Below are positions 43,968 to 54,875 of a stretch of DNA of 64,000 nucleotides, piece by piece. The DNA comes from Dactylosporangium aurantiacum. Its GTDB lineage: Bacteria > Actinomycetota > Actinomycetes > Mycobacteriales > Micromonosporaceae. Every line of letters starts with the position of its first letter. The first letter of the stretch is position 1. Below the pieces are notes generated by a model that was given only the letters and a program-made list of their open reading frames with translations, had not been told where the DNA came from and did not search any database. The stretch lies in the NCBI RefSeq assembly GCF_000716715.1, contig NZ_JNYJ01000012.1, positions 1 through 64,000 on the forward strand. Direction: 5' to 3'. The translations under genes and the position numbers were made by a program.

Positions 43968-43998
43968 GAACACCGTTCTACGTACGAACGGCGTTCGT
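43966..43998. promoter_or_regulatory. Paired TetR operators
   Basis: GAAC-ACC-GTTC (43968-43978) and GAAC-GGC-GTTC (43986-43996) lie 18 bp apart. The second extends to a perfect ACGAAC-N3-GTTCGT. They cover the -10 and spacer of the exporter promoter and the area upstream of tetR. Confidence 0.85.
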
Positions 43999-44003
43999 GT
44001 CAA
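43975..44003 (-). promoter_or_regulatory. Exporter promoter, leaderless
   Basis: Minus strand: TTGACA (44003-43998), 17-bp spacer, TAGAAC (43980-43975), 7 nt, GTG at 43967. Near-ideal spacing; the operators lie inside it. Confidence 0.8.
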
Positions 44004-44004
44004 G

Positions 44005-44010
44005 TACGAT
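44005..44010 (+). promoter_or_regulatory. -10 box of tetR, leaderless
   Basis: TACGAT ends 6 nt before the GTG at 44017. Confidence 0.65.
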
Positions 44011-44016
44011 TGGGCC

Positions 44017-44901
44017 GTGCCAGCCCGCGCCGTCCCAGAGTCCAACCAGATCAACGTCCCGCCCGGGCACGAGTGGGACGCCGGGTTGCCGCAGCCGCCG
44101 TGGCGGACGCGGCGCAAGGCACCCGTCGCCCGGCAGCCGCTCAGCGCCGAGGCGGTGATCGAGACAGCGCTGCGGCTCGTCGACCGCGACGGGCTCGACG
44201 CGCTGAGCATGCGGCGGGTGGCGCAGGAGCTGGGGACCGGGGCCGCGTCGCTGTACGCGTACTTCGCCAACAAGGACGAGCTGCTCGAACAGCTGCTCGA
44301 CCGGATCGTCGCGGAGATCCCGCTGCCGGTCGCGCCCACGGACGGCGCCGGCGACTGGACGGCGGTGGTCAAGCGCAGCTGCTGGGACAGCCGGGCGGTG
44401 TTCCTCGCCCACCGTGACCTGGTCAAGGTCGCCCGGGCCAACATCCCCGTCGGGCCCAACGCGCTGCGGTACACCGAGGCGCTGCTGTCCGTCCTGCGCG
44501 GCGCCGGGATCCCCGACCGGATCGCCGCGTGGGGGATGGACCAGCTGTCGCTGGTGATCGTCGCCGACGCCATCGAGGCCTCGATCCACGCCGGCCAGGG
44601 CCGGCAGACGGAGGCCGACGCGGAGCCGTACCTGGCGCAGGTCCGCGACTACTTCGGCGCGCTGCCCGCCGACCGGTTCCCGAACCTCGTCGCCATGGCC
44701 GGGGCGATGACCGAGGGCAGCGGCGACGAGCGGTTCGCGTTCGCGATCGACCTCATGGTCGACGGGCTCGCCCGGTACGCCGGTGCGACGGACGCCACGA
44801 CCGAGGGTGCCGCGGCGGTCACCCACGGGTCCGCTGTGCTTGAGTCCCCTGAGGTTGTGCCGGCGGGTGCCGGCGCTGTCGCGGACGGGGGTGGGGTATG
44901 A
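44017..44901 (+). CDS. TetR-family repressor of the exporter
   Basis: 294 residues. The helix-turn-helix is at about 50-95 (IETALRLVDRDGLDALSMRR, then LGTGAASLYAYFANKDELLE). It is followed by a C-terminal ligand domain of the TetR_C_1 kind and a low-complexity tail after about 265. An unusual ~40-residue Pro-rich extension precedes the DNA-binding domain. GTG start given by the leaderless -10. The stop overlaps the next gene by ATGA, so the peptidase-like protein is made from the same message. Confidence 0.9.
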   Translation: MPARAVPESNQINVPPGHEWDAGLPQPPWRTRRKAPVARQPLSAEAVIETALRLVDRDGLDALSMRRVAQELGTGAASLYAYFANKDELLEQLLDRIVAEIPLPVAPTDGAGDWTAVVKRSCWDSRAVFLAHRDLVKVARANIPVGPNALRYTEALLSVLRGAGIPDRIAAWGMDQLSLVIVADAIEASIHAGQGRQTEADAEPYLAQVRDYFGALPADRFPNLVAMAGAMTEGSGDERFAFAIDLMVDGLARYAGATDATTEGAAAVTHGSAVLESPEVVPAGAGAVADGGGV

Positions 44902-45452
44902 CGGCGATCGTCGGCCTGGTGCACAGCGGCACCGTGTACATCGGCGGGGACAGTGCCGGGGCGTCCGGGTGGAGCCTCACGGTGCGCGCCGACAGCAAGG
45001 TGTTCCACAACAACGGCTACCTGTTCGGGTTCACCACCTCCTTCCGGATGGGGCAGCTCATCCGGTACGCGCTGAAGCCGCCGAAGCCGGTCGGCGACAT
45101 CGAACGGTTCATGGCCACCCGGTTCATCGACTCGGTCCGCGAGGCGTTGAAGGCCGGCGGCTGGGCGCGCCGCGACAGCGAGCGCGAGGAGGGCGGCACC
45201 TTCCTCGTCGGGGTGAAGGGGCGGCTGTTCACCGTCCACGACGACTACCAGGTCGCCGAGGCCGCCGACGGGTACGCCGCGGTCGGCGTCGGCGACGAGA
45301 TCGCGCTCGGGGCGCTGTTCGCCACCGCCGGGTCGCGGATGGCGCCGCAGCGGCGGGTCGAGGTGGCGCTGCGGGCGGCGGAGCGGTTCAGCGCCGGGGT
45401 GCGGGGCCCGTTCGTGTGCCTGTCGCAGCCGCCGAGCGCCCTGCCGTCCTGA
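44898..45452 (+). CDS. Proteasome/HslV-like Ntn peptidase, stand-alone
   Basis: 184 residues. After Met removal the chain begins Thr1 (TAIVGLVHSG). Counting from there, Asp17 lies in GGDSAG and Lys33 in ADSKVF, exactly the Thr1/Asp17/Lys33 register of proteasome beta subunits and HslV. Further strands (GYLFGFTTSF, GTFLVGVKGRLFTV, YAAVGVGDEIALGAL) follow the same fold pattern. No HslU, ARC/Mpa ATPase or proteasome alpha gene is nearby. It is coupled to the TetR gene by ATGA and followed by a DUF1028 gene. Fold assignment is inferred from pattern; activity is unproven. Confidence 0.72.
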   Translation: MTAIVGLVHSGTVYIGGDSAGASGWSLTVRADSKVFHNNGYLFGFTTSFRMGQLIRYALKPPKPVGDIERFMATRFIDSVREALKAGGWARRDSEREEGGTFLVGVKGRLFTVHDDYQVAEAADGYAAVGVGDEIALGALFATAGSRMAPQRRVEVALRAAERFSAGVRGPFVCLSQPPSALPS

Positions 45453-45480
45453 CCCGCTCGGCGGTGGCCGGCGGTTCCGT

Positions 45481-45486
45481 TACGGT
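45481..45486 (+). promoter_or_regulatory. -10 box of the DUF1028 gene, leaderless
   Basis: TACGGT ends 6 nt before the ATG at 45493. Confidence 0.6.
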
Positions 45487-45492
45487 GGCGCC

Positions 45493-48733
<3,241 letters not shown>

Positions 48734-48744
48734 CCCGCGGGCGG

Positions 48745-49383
48745 TCAGTCGAGACCGGAGCGCACGGCGTACAGGGCGGCCTGGGTGCGGTCCTGCACGC
48801 CGAGCTTGGTGAGGATCGCGCTCACGTGGGTCTTCACCGTCTTCTCCGCCAGGCCCAGCCGCCGGGCGATCTCCCGGTTGGACCGGCCGCGGGCGACCTC
48901 GGCGAGCACCTCCCGCTCCCGGGCGGTGAGGTGCGCGGCCTCCGGCGGCGGGCCGCTGTCGGCGAGCAGCCGGGCGACGTCCGGGTGCAGCAGGACGTGC
49001 CCGGCGTGCACGGCGCGGATCGCGGCGGCCAGCGCCGGCGGGTCGATGTCCTTGTACACGGCGCCGGCGGCACCGGCCCGCACGGCGGGCAGGACCGCGG
49101 ACGGGTCGGTGAAGCTGGTGATGACGAGCACCTTCGCGGGGTCCGGCCGGCGCAGCGCGCGCAGCGCCTCGACCCCGTCGCCGCCGGGCATCCTGAGGTC
49201 CAGCAGGATCACGTCGGGCGAGGTCGCCTCGGCCGCGGCGACGCAGGAGGCGCTGTCGTGGGCCTCGCCGACGACCACGATGTCGTCCTGCAGGTCGAGG
49301 AACGTGCGCAGGCCCTGCCGCACCACCGGGTGGTCGTCGACGACGAGCACCCGGATCCGGGCCGGGGCGGGCTCAGCGGTCAC
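48745..49383 (-). CDS. NarL/LuxR-type response regulator
   Basis: 212 residues. Receiver domain with DD at 16-17, phosphoacceptor Asp62 (LLDLRMPG) and Lys near 110 (YKDIDP). The C-terminal LuxR helix-turn-helix is [20 protein letters not shown] followed by [19 protein letters not shown] start at 49383. It lies after its kinase gene with an 11-nt overlap, so they are translated together. The output genes are unknown. Confidence 0.93.
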   Translation of the reverse strand: MTAEPAPARIRVLVVDDHPVVRQGLRTFLDLQDDIVVVGEAHDSASCVAAAEATSPDVILLDLRMPGGDGVEALRALRRPDPAKVLVITSFTDPSAVLPAVRAGAAGAVYKDIDPPALAAAIRAVHAGHVLLHPDVARLLADSGPPPEAAHLTAREREVLAEVARGRSNREIARRLGLAEKTVKTHVSAILTKLGVQDRTQAALYAVRSGLD

Positions 49384-50551
49384 CGGGGACCTCCATGGTG
49401 ACGGTCGTGCCGGCGCCCGGCGTCGACGTCACGGTCAGCCGGCCGCCGACGCTGCGGGCGCGTTCGCGCATCGAGGCGAGCCCGAGCCGGCGCTGCGCGG
49501 CGCCCGGGCGGGCCGAGCCGCCCGAGCCGCCGGGGCCGGCGGTGTCGAACCCGGTGCCGTCGTCGGTGACCCGCAGGGTGCAGCCGCGGCCCGAGCGGCG
49601 CAGGTCGATGTCGACGTGCCGGGGGTCGCCGTGCCGCAGCGCGTTGTGCAGGGCCTCCTGGGCGACCCGGTACACCGCCTCCTGCCGCTCCTCGGACAGC
49701 TTCGGCACCTGGTCGCCGGTAAACCGGATCCGGGCCGCGTGGACCCGGTCGAGCAGCTCGGCCTGCCGCCGCAGCGCCGTGGCCAGGCCGTCGCCGGCGA
49801 GGTCCGCGGGGCGCAGGCCGACCACGACGGACTTGAGCTCGGCGGTCGCCTCGGCGGCCAGCCGGCGCACCGTGTCCAGCTCGGCGAGGGCCCGCTGCGA
49901 GTCGCGGGTCACCAGGGCGGACGCGGCCTCGGCGGTGAGCCGCAGGCTGAACAGCTTCTGGGTGACCGCGTCGTGCAGCTCCCGCGCGATGCGCTGGCGC
50001 TCCTCCACGATGGACAGTTCGCGGCCGCGCTCGTACAGGCGGGCGTTGACGATCGCGATGGCGGCGTGCGCGGCGAGCAGGCGCAGCAGCTCCTCGTCCC
50101 CGGCGTCGAAGCCGCCCCCGCCGTGCCGGCCCGGCTGCGGGCGTTTGTTGGCCAGGAAGATCTCGCCGAGGATCTCGTCGCCGTCGACGATCGGCATGCC
50201 CAGGAAGTCGACCATCTCGGGGTGCCCGGCCGGCCAGCCCTCGAACCGGGGGTGCCTGCGGATGTCGGCGGCGCGCACCGGGCTCGGGTCGTGCAGCATC
50301 GCGCCGAGCAGGCCGTGCTGGCGGGGGATCGGGCCGATCGCCCGCCACTGCGCGTCGGAGAGACCGTCGGCGATGAACTCGCGGAACGAGCCGTTGCCGT
50401 CGGGGATGCCGAGCGCCGCGTACTGCGCGTCCAGCAGCCGCCGGGCGGCCGCGACGATCGTCTGGAGGACCTCGCGGACCGCCAGGTGCGCCGTGACGGC
50501 CAGCACCGCCGCGCTCACCTCGCGCAGCTCGTCCCGGTCACAGGCGCCCAT
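49373..50551 (-). CDS. GAF-domain histidine kinase (NarL-type partner)
   Basis: 392 residues, no membrane segment, so a cytoplasmic sensor. GAF domain about 20-175. HisKA_3 dimerisation helix with His193 in [10 protein letters not shown], then an HATPase domain with N-box [13 protein letters not shown] and G-box DDGTGFD and [10 protein letters not shown]. The GAF sequence [20 protein letters not shown] resembles the DevS/DosS group, which bind haem, but no haem ligand can be assigned from sequence. The start at 50551 fits a leaderless -10. Confidence 0.9.
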   Translation of the reverse strand: MGACDRDELREVSAAVLAVTAHLAVREVLQTIVAAARRLLDAQYAALGIPDGNGSFREFIADGLSDAQWRAIGPIPRQHGLLGAMLHDPSPVRAADIRRHPRFEGWPAGHPEMVDFLGMPIVDGDEILGEIFLANKRPQPGRHGGGGFDAGDEELLRLLAAHAAIAIVNARLYERGRELSIVEERQRIARELHDAVTQKLFSLRLTAEAASALVTRDSQRALAELDTVRRLAAEATAELKSVVVGLRPADLAGDGLATALRRQAELLDRVHAARIRFTGDQVPKLSEERQEAVYRVAQEALHNALRHGDPRHVDIDLRRSGRGCTLRVTDDGTGFDTAGPGGSGGSARPGAAQRRLGLASMRERARSVGGRLTVTSTPGAGTTVTMEVPGDR

Positions 50552-50558
50552 GCTCCCG

Positions 50559-50564
50559 ACAGTA
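50559..50564 (-). promoter_or_regulatory. -10 box of the kinase-regulator operon, leaderless
   Basis: Minus strand TACTGT, 7 nt before the ATG at 50551. Confidence 0.6.
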
Positions 50565-50663
50565 CCGACGCCGCGGCACCCGCCGCCTCGGCTCCTGGAC
50601 CTAGGACCAAAGGCCCGGGCGCCGGCCCGTCCGCGGCCCGATGGCGGCGGGCCGGGCGCTGCA

Positions 50664-50669
50664 TAGCGT
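50664..50669 (+). promoter_or_regulatory. -10 box of the SDR-queA operon, leaderless
   Basis: TAGCGT ends 7 nt before the ATG at 50677. Confidence 0.6.
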
Positions 50670-50676
50670 CGGTGCC

Positions 50677-51333
50677 ATGCCAACTGCCATCATCACCGGC
50701 GCCTCCCGGGGACTCGGGCGGGCGCTCACCACGGCCCTCGCGACGGCCGGCTGGACCGTCGTCGCCGACGGCCGCACCCTGACCGCGACCGCGGACGGGT
50801 TGCCGCCCGGGGTCGTCCGGGTGCCCGGCGACGTCACCGACCCCGCGCACCGGGCCGCGCTCGTCGACGCCGCGCTCGCCACCGGCCGGCTCGACCTGCT
50901 CGTCAACAACGCCGGCATCCTCGGGCCCAGCCCGCAGCCGCCCCTGGCGGACTATCCACTTTCGACACTGCGCGACGTGTTCGAGGTCAACGTGCTCGCG
51001 CCGCTGGCACTGACCCAGCTGGCGTTGCCGGCGCTGCGCAAGCACGGCGGCGCCGTCGTCACCGTCACCTCCGACGCGGCGGTCGAGGCGTACGCGGGCT
51101 GGGGCGGCTACGGTGCCGCCAAGGCCGCCGCCGAACAGGCCAGCAGCGTGCTCGCCGTCGAGGAGCCGGACCTGCGCGTCTGGTGGGTCGACCCCGGCGA
51201 CCTGCGCACCCAGATGCACGCCGAGGCGTTCCCCGGCGAGGACATCAGCGACCGGCCGCTGCCGGAGACGGTGGCACCGGCGTTCGTCGACCTCGTCACC
51301 GCCCGGCCCGCGTCCGGAAGGGTCCGGCTGTGA
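50677..51333 (+). CDS. Short-chain dehydrogenase/reductase
   Basis: 218 residues, Rossmann fold. Cofactor loop TGASRGLGRAL at about 7-17, NNAGILG near 78-84. The catalytic Tyr and Lys are in GYGAAKAAAEQ. An Asp/Arg pair (ADGRTLTA) after strand 2 suggests NADP preference. The substrate cannot be told. The stop overlaps the QueA-like gene by GTGA, so the two products probably act together, an unusual pairing. Confidence 0.88.
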   Translation: MPTAIITGASRGLGRALTTALATAGWTVVADGRTLTATADGLPPGVVRVPGDVTDPAHRAALVDAALATGRLDLLVNNAGILGPSPQPPLADYPLSTLRDVFEVNVLAPLALTQLALPALRKHGGAVVTVTSDAAVEAYAGWGGYGAAKAAAEQASSVLAVEEPDLRVWWVDPGDLRTQMHAEAFPGEDISDRPLPETVAPAFVDLVTARPASGRVRL

Positions 51334-52358
51334 CCGCGCTGGAGCTCGGGGCGGGCCGGGCGCCGCTGGACTTCGAGCTGCCGCCGGCGCTGGAGGCGCA
51401 CGAGCCGCCCGAGGCGCGCGGGACCGCCCGCGACGGGGTGCGGCTGCTCGCCGGGCAGGGCACCACGGTCAGCCACCACCGGTTCACCGACCTGCCCGAC
51501 CTGCTGCGCGCCGGTGACCTGCTGGTCGTCAACACGTCCGGGACGCTGCCCGCGTCGGTGCCGGTCGCCGGCGCGCCGCTGCGCGTGCACTTCTCGACCC
51601 GGCTCGCCGACGACCGCTGGCTGGTCGAGATCCGCGGCCCCGATCTCGGCCCGCACCCCGGCCGGCCCGGACCGCTGCGGCTGCCCGGCGGCGGCACCGT
51701 CACGCTCGAGGAGCCCTACTCGCGGGGCAGGCTGTGGTTCGCCACGGTGCGCACCGGCCTGCCCGTCGTGGAGTTCCTGCAGCGGTACGGCCAGCCGATC
51801 CGCTACCCGTACGTGCGCCGGCGGTGGCCGATCGAGGCGTACCAGACGGTGTTCGCGACCCAGCCGGGCAGCGCCGAGATGCCCAGCGCGGCGCGGCCGT
51901 TCACCGACCGGGTCGTGACCCGCCTCGTGGCGGCCGGGGTGCTGCTCGCCCCGCTGGTGCTGCACACCGGGGTCGCGTCGGCCGAGGCGCACGAGCGCCC
52001 GTACCCGGAGTGGTTCCGTGTCCCGCCGAGCACGGCGCGGCTGGTCAACGACACCCGCGCGGCCGGCGGCCGGGTCGTCGCGGTGGGCACGACGGCGGTC
52101 CGCGCCCTGGAGACGGTCGCCGCCCCGGACGGCCGGGTCGCCGCCGGTGAGGGCTGGACCGACCTGATCGTCACGCCGCAGCGCGGGGTCCGGGCCGTCG
52201 ACGGGCTGCTCACCGGCCTGCACGAGCCGAAGGCGTCGCACCTGGACCTGCTCGCCGCGGTCGTCGACCGGGACCTGCTCGCCCGCTGCTACGCCGAGGC
52301 GGTCGGGCACGGCTACCTCTGGCACGAGTTCGGCGACGTCAACCTGCTGCTGCGCTGA
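51330..52358 (+). CDS. queA: QueA-like SAM:tRNA ribosyltransferase-isomerase
   Basis: 342 residues, full length. QueA family blocks are visible: DLPDLLRAGDLLVVNTSGTL near 55-74, YVRRRWPIEAYQTVFA, and near the C-terminus AVGTTAVRALETVA, then LTGLHEPKASHLDLLAA. In queuosine synthesis the enzyme transfers ribose from SAM to 7-aminomethyl-7-deazaguanine in tRNA. Most actinobacteria lack the rest of that pathway, and no queC, queD, queE, queF or tgt is in this window. The substrate may differ. GTG start coupled to the SDR gene. Confidence 0.82.
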   Translation: MTALELGAGRAPLDFELPPALEAHEPPEARGTARDGVRLLAGQGTTVSHHRFTDLPDLLRAGDLLVVNTSGTLPASVPVAGAPLRVHFSTRLADDRWLVEIRGPDLGPHPGRPGPLRLPGGGTVTLEEPYSRGRLWFATVRTGLPVVEFLQRYGQPIRYPYVRRRWPIEAYQTVFATQPGSAEMPSAARPFTDRVVTRLVAAGVLLAPLVLHTGVASAEAHERPYPEWFRVPPSTARLVNDTRAAGGRVVAVGTTAVRALETVAAPDGRVAAGEGWTDLIVTPQRGVRAVDGLLTGLHEPKASHLDLLAAVVDRDLLARCYAEAVGHGYLWHEFGDVNLLLR

Positions 52359-52371
52359 GCGCACCCTGGGT

Positions 52372-52377
52372 TAGGGT
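52372..52377 (+). promoter_or_regulatory. -10 box of the zinc-ribbon gene, leaderless
   Basis: TAGGGT ends 6 nt before the ATG at 52384. Confidence 0.65.
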
Positions 52378-52383
52378 CGCGGC

Positions 52384-52737
52384 ATGACGATGGCCGGGGA
52401 CGTCGGGCGGGCGCTGGACGAGTTCGTGCGCAGGGTCGGCGTGTTCGACGGGCCCGCCGGCCAGGTGCCCGGTGGCGCCGCGGCGGACGGCGTCGAGCTG
52501 CGGGTCGGTGACACCGCGGTGCGGCTGTCACCGGGGACGGCGCGGGCGTTCGTCGAGGCGCTGCGGGCGTACCAGGACCCGCGCGACCGCGGGTCGTGCG
52601 ACCACTGCGGCGGTCCGCGGCTCGACGACAACTTCATGTGCGCCGACTGCGGCCAGCCCAGCGGCCTGTTCGGTCAGCTGCTGCGGGAGCGGGCCGCCAG
52701 GTTCGAGGGGCCCGGCGAGCTGGGGTCCGCCCCGTAG
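52384..52737 (+). CDS. Small zinc-ribbon hypothetical protein
   Basis: 117 residues. A C-terminal four-Cys zinc ribbon (CDHCGG, then CADCGQ, about residues 73-92) follows a helical N-terminal part. No family is recognised. The start is supported by the leaderless -10. The last 64 bp overlap the 3' end of the DNA glycosylase gene on the other strand, so the two messages are antisense there. Confidence 0.75.
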   Translation: MTMAGDVGRALDEFVRRVGVFDGPAGQVPGGAAADGVELRVGDTAVRLSPGTARAFVEALRAYQDPRDRGSCDHCGGPRLDDNFMCADCGQPSGLFGQLLRERAARFEGPGELGSAP

Positions 52738-53297
52738 GCGACCGCCCGCCGCAGCGCGGCGAACTCGGCGGCGAGGGCGTCGAGCGTGAAGTGGGCGTTG
52801 AGGCCGCTCGGGTTGGGCAGGATCCACAGCCGCGCGCCGCTGAACTCGCCGTCCTGCGGGCCGACCGTGACCCGCTGCGCGCCGAACGCGGTGCGGAACG
52901 CGGTCACGCCGAGCACCGCCAGCCAGGCGGGCGCGAACCGCGCGACCTTCTCGCGCAGGACCGCGCCGCCGGCGGTCAGCTCGTCGCGGGTCAGCTCGTC
53001 GGCGCGCGCCGTCGCCCGGGCGGCCAGGTTGGTGATGCCCAGCCCGTACCCGATGAGCAGCTCCTGCTCGTCCGGGCGCAGCTGCCGCGGGGTGAAGCCG
53101 CCACGGTGCAGCGCCGGCCAGAACCGGTTGCCGGGGCGGGCGAAGTGGTGCCCGGTCGCCGCCGACCACAGGCCCGGGTTGATCCCGCACAGCAGGACGT
53201 CCAGGCCCGGCGCGATGACGTCCGGGAGCACCTTGTCCACCGCGGCGGCCAGGTCCTCACGGCTCGGGCGGCCATCCCGGTTCACTGTCGACGCCAT
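52674..53297 (-). CDS. mug: G/U mismatch-specific uracil-DNA glycosylase
   Basis: 207 residues. Removes uracil or thymine mispaired with G, a damage class important in GC-rich genomes. Motif GINPG at 38-42 (Asn40 positions the water) and PNPSGLNAHFT near 165-175 mark the Mug/TDG family; GNRFWPAL is also typical. The ATG at 53297 is chosen; one four codons earlier is possible. The C-terminal ~20 residues are encoded by DNA that overlaps the convergent zinc-ribbon gene. Confidence 0.9.
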   Translation of the reverse strand: MASTVNRDGRPSREDLAAAVDKVLPDVIAPGLDVLLCGINPGLWSAATGHHFARPGNRFWPALHRGGFTPRQLRPDEQELLIGYGLGITNLAARATARADELTRDELTAGGAVLREKVARFAPAWLAVLGVTAFRTAFGAQRVTVGPQDGEFSGARLWILPNPSGLNAHFTLDALAAEFAALRRAVAYGADPSSPGPSNLAARSRSS

Positions 53298-53345
53298 GCC
53301 GACAAGCATGCCAGCGGCGCCGCCGCGACCCGGCACAGTGGACCC

Positions 53346-53771
53346 GTGGAGACGACACCTACCCCGATGGATCTCGATGCCGTGCTGGCGCTGTGGGACC
53401 GGCCGGTCGGCGACCGGGCCGACGCCGCGGCCGACTTCCGGCGGTACTACGCCGACCCGGTGCCGGTCAACGGCACCCCGATGACCGCCGAGGACCTCGT
53501 CGCCCGGGCCCGCGCGCTGCAGGTCGCGTTCGCCGACCGGCGCACCGAGCTGGTGCACCGGGTGGAGACCGCCGACCGGCTGGTGATCGGCTTCCTCATG
53601 CACGTGCGGCACGTCGGCCCGTACGACACGCCGCTCGGACGGGTCGAGGCGACCGGCCGCCGGCTGCGGATCAGGGTCACCGACATCCTGACCGTCGAGG
53701 ACGGGAAGATCACCGACATCTGGGTGATGTCGGACGACGCCGACGTGCTGCGCCAGCTCGGCCGGCTCTGA
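53346..53771 (+). CDS. SnoaL/NTF2-like protein
   Basis: 141 residues from the GTG at 53346; an ATG at 53367 is an alternative. The sequence has the ester cyclase/SnoaL-like layout: a start with VLALWDRPVGDRADAAADFR, the core LVHRVETADRLVIGFLMHVRH, and a final strand with GKITDIWVMSDDADVLRQLG. Such proteins are small-molecule isomerases or simply binders, and no catalytic residue can be named. It diverges from mug and precedes the RidA gene. Confidence 0.8.
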   Translation: METTPTPMDLDAVLALWDRPVGDRADAAADFRRYYADPVPVNGTPMTAEDLVARARALQVAFADRRTELVHRVETADRLVIGFLMHVRHVGPYDTPLGRVEATGRRLRIRVTDILTVEDGKITDIWVMSDDADVLRQLGRL

Positions 53772-53779
53772 CGATCCAC

Positions 53780-53785
53780 TACGGT
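53780..53785 (+). promoter_or_regulatory. -10 box of the RidA gene, leaderless
   Basis: TACGGT ends 7 nt before the ATG at 53793. Confidence 0.6.
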
Positions 53786-53792
53786 GGTCGGC

Positions 53793-54212
53793 ATGGCTGA
53801 GCGACGGTTGATCTCCAGCGGTTCGACGTTCGAGCGGGAGATCGGGTACTCCCGGGCGGTCGTCGACGGTGACTGGGTGCACGTCTCGGGGACCACCGGC
53901 TTCGACTACACCACGATGACGATCTCCGACGACGTGGTGGCGCAGGCCCGGCAGTGCTGGGCCAACATCGACGCCGCCCTGCGCGAGGCCGGTGCCGCCG
54001 TCAGCGACGTCGTCCGGGTGCGCTACCTGCTGCCGGACGCCGCGGACTTCGAGCCGTGCTGGCCGGTGCTGCGCGAGTGGCTCGGTGACGTCCGCCCGGC
54101 GGCGACGATGCAGGTGTGCGGCCTGTCCGACCCGCGGATGCGGATCGAGATCGAGGTGACCGCCCGCCGCGGCGGCAGCCAGGTCGCGCCCGGGCTCGGC
54201 TGGCCCAGGTAG
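53793..54212 (+). CDS. RidA/YjgF-family protein
   Basis: 139 residues. Matches the RidA fold by VVDGDWVHVSGTTGFD, QARQCWANIDAALREAGA and VVRVRYLLPDAADF, and by MRIEIEVTA at the end. The Arg that binds the carboxylate in true imine deaminases would be in VRVRYLL-like sequence but is not certain. Many such proteins in this subgroup act on other enamine or imine intermediates. The next gene begins 14 nt downstream. Confidence 0.88.
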   Translation: MAERRLISSGSTFEREIGYSRAVVDGDWVHVSGTTGFDYTTMTISDDVVAQARQCWANIDAALREAGAAVSDVVRVRYLLPDAADFEPCWPVLREWLGDVRPAATMQVCGLSDPRMRIEIEVTARRGGSQVAPGLGWPR

Positions 54213-54226
54213 GGACCCGCGCGGCG

Positions 54227-54865
54227 ATGGACGCGGCGGCGGCACGCGCACGGCTGCGGCACGTGCGCTGGATCGGTGGCGGCAGCGGCGGGGGCAAGTC
54301 GACGCTCGCGCGGCGGCTGGGCGAGGAGCGCGGGTGGCGGCATTACGCGACCGACGACGTGATGGGCGACCACGCCCGGCGCAGCACCGCGGCCGACGCG
54401 CCGCTGCTGGCCGCGTTCGCGGCGATGGACATGGACGAGCGGTGGCTGCTGCGCCCGCCCGAGGTGATGCTCGAGACGTTCCACTGGTTCCGGGGTGAGG
54501 GCTTCGGGCTGATCGTCGAGGACCTCCTGGCGCTGCCGGAGCGCCCCATCGTGGTCGTGGAGGGGTTCAGGCTGCTGCCTGAGCTGGTCCAGCCGCTGCT
54601 GACGCGGCCGGAGCACGCGGTGTGGCTGCTGCCCACGCCGGCGTTCCGCCGGGCCGCGTTCGAGCGGCGGGGCTCGTTGTGGCAGATCGCCGGCCGGACC
54701 AGCGACCCGGAGGCGGCGCTGCGCAACCTGCTGCGCCGCGACGAGCTGTTCACCGAGCGGCTCGCGCGGCGGGTACACGAGCTGCGGCTGCCGGCGATCG
54801 AGGTGGACGCGACGGTGGGTGAGGAGGCGCTGACGCGGCGGATAGGGGCGGTTTTCAGCGCCTAG
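54227..54865 (+). CDS. P-loop NTPase, kinase-like
   Basis: 212 residues. Walker A loop GGGSGGGKST at 17-26, immediately after the first strand, then YATDDVMGDH, where the DD fits the substrate-binding acid of small-molecule kinases. A Walker B-like strand RPIVVVEGFRLLP follows. The layout resembles adenylylsulfate, shikimate or uridine-type kinases, but the acceptor is unknown. It is cotranscribed with the RidA gene 14 nt upstream. The following epimerase has its own leaderless -10 inside this gene's last codons. Confidence 0.78.
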   Translation: MDAAAARARLRHVRWIGGGSGGGKSTLARRLGEERGWRHYATDDVMGDHARRSTAADAPLLAAFAAMDMDERWLLRPPEVMLETFHWFRGEGFGLIVEDLLALPERPIVVVEGFRLLPELVQPLLTRPEHAVWLLPTPAFRRAAFERRGSLWQIAGRTSDPEAALRNLLRRDELFTERLARRVHELRLPAIEVDATVGEEALTRRIGAVFSA

Positions 54866-54868
54866 GCT
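54863..54868 (+). promoter_or_regulatory. -10 box of the epimerase gene, leaderless
   Basis: TAGGCT ends 7 nt before the ATG at 54876 and includes the TAG stop of the preceding gene. Confidence 0.6.
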
Positions 54869-54875
54869 GGGCGGC

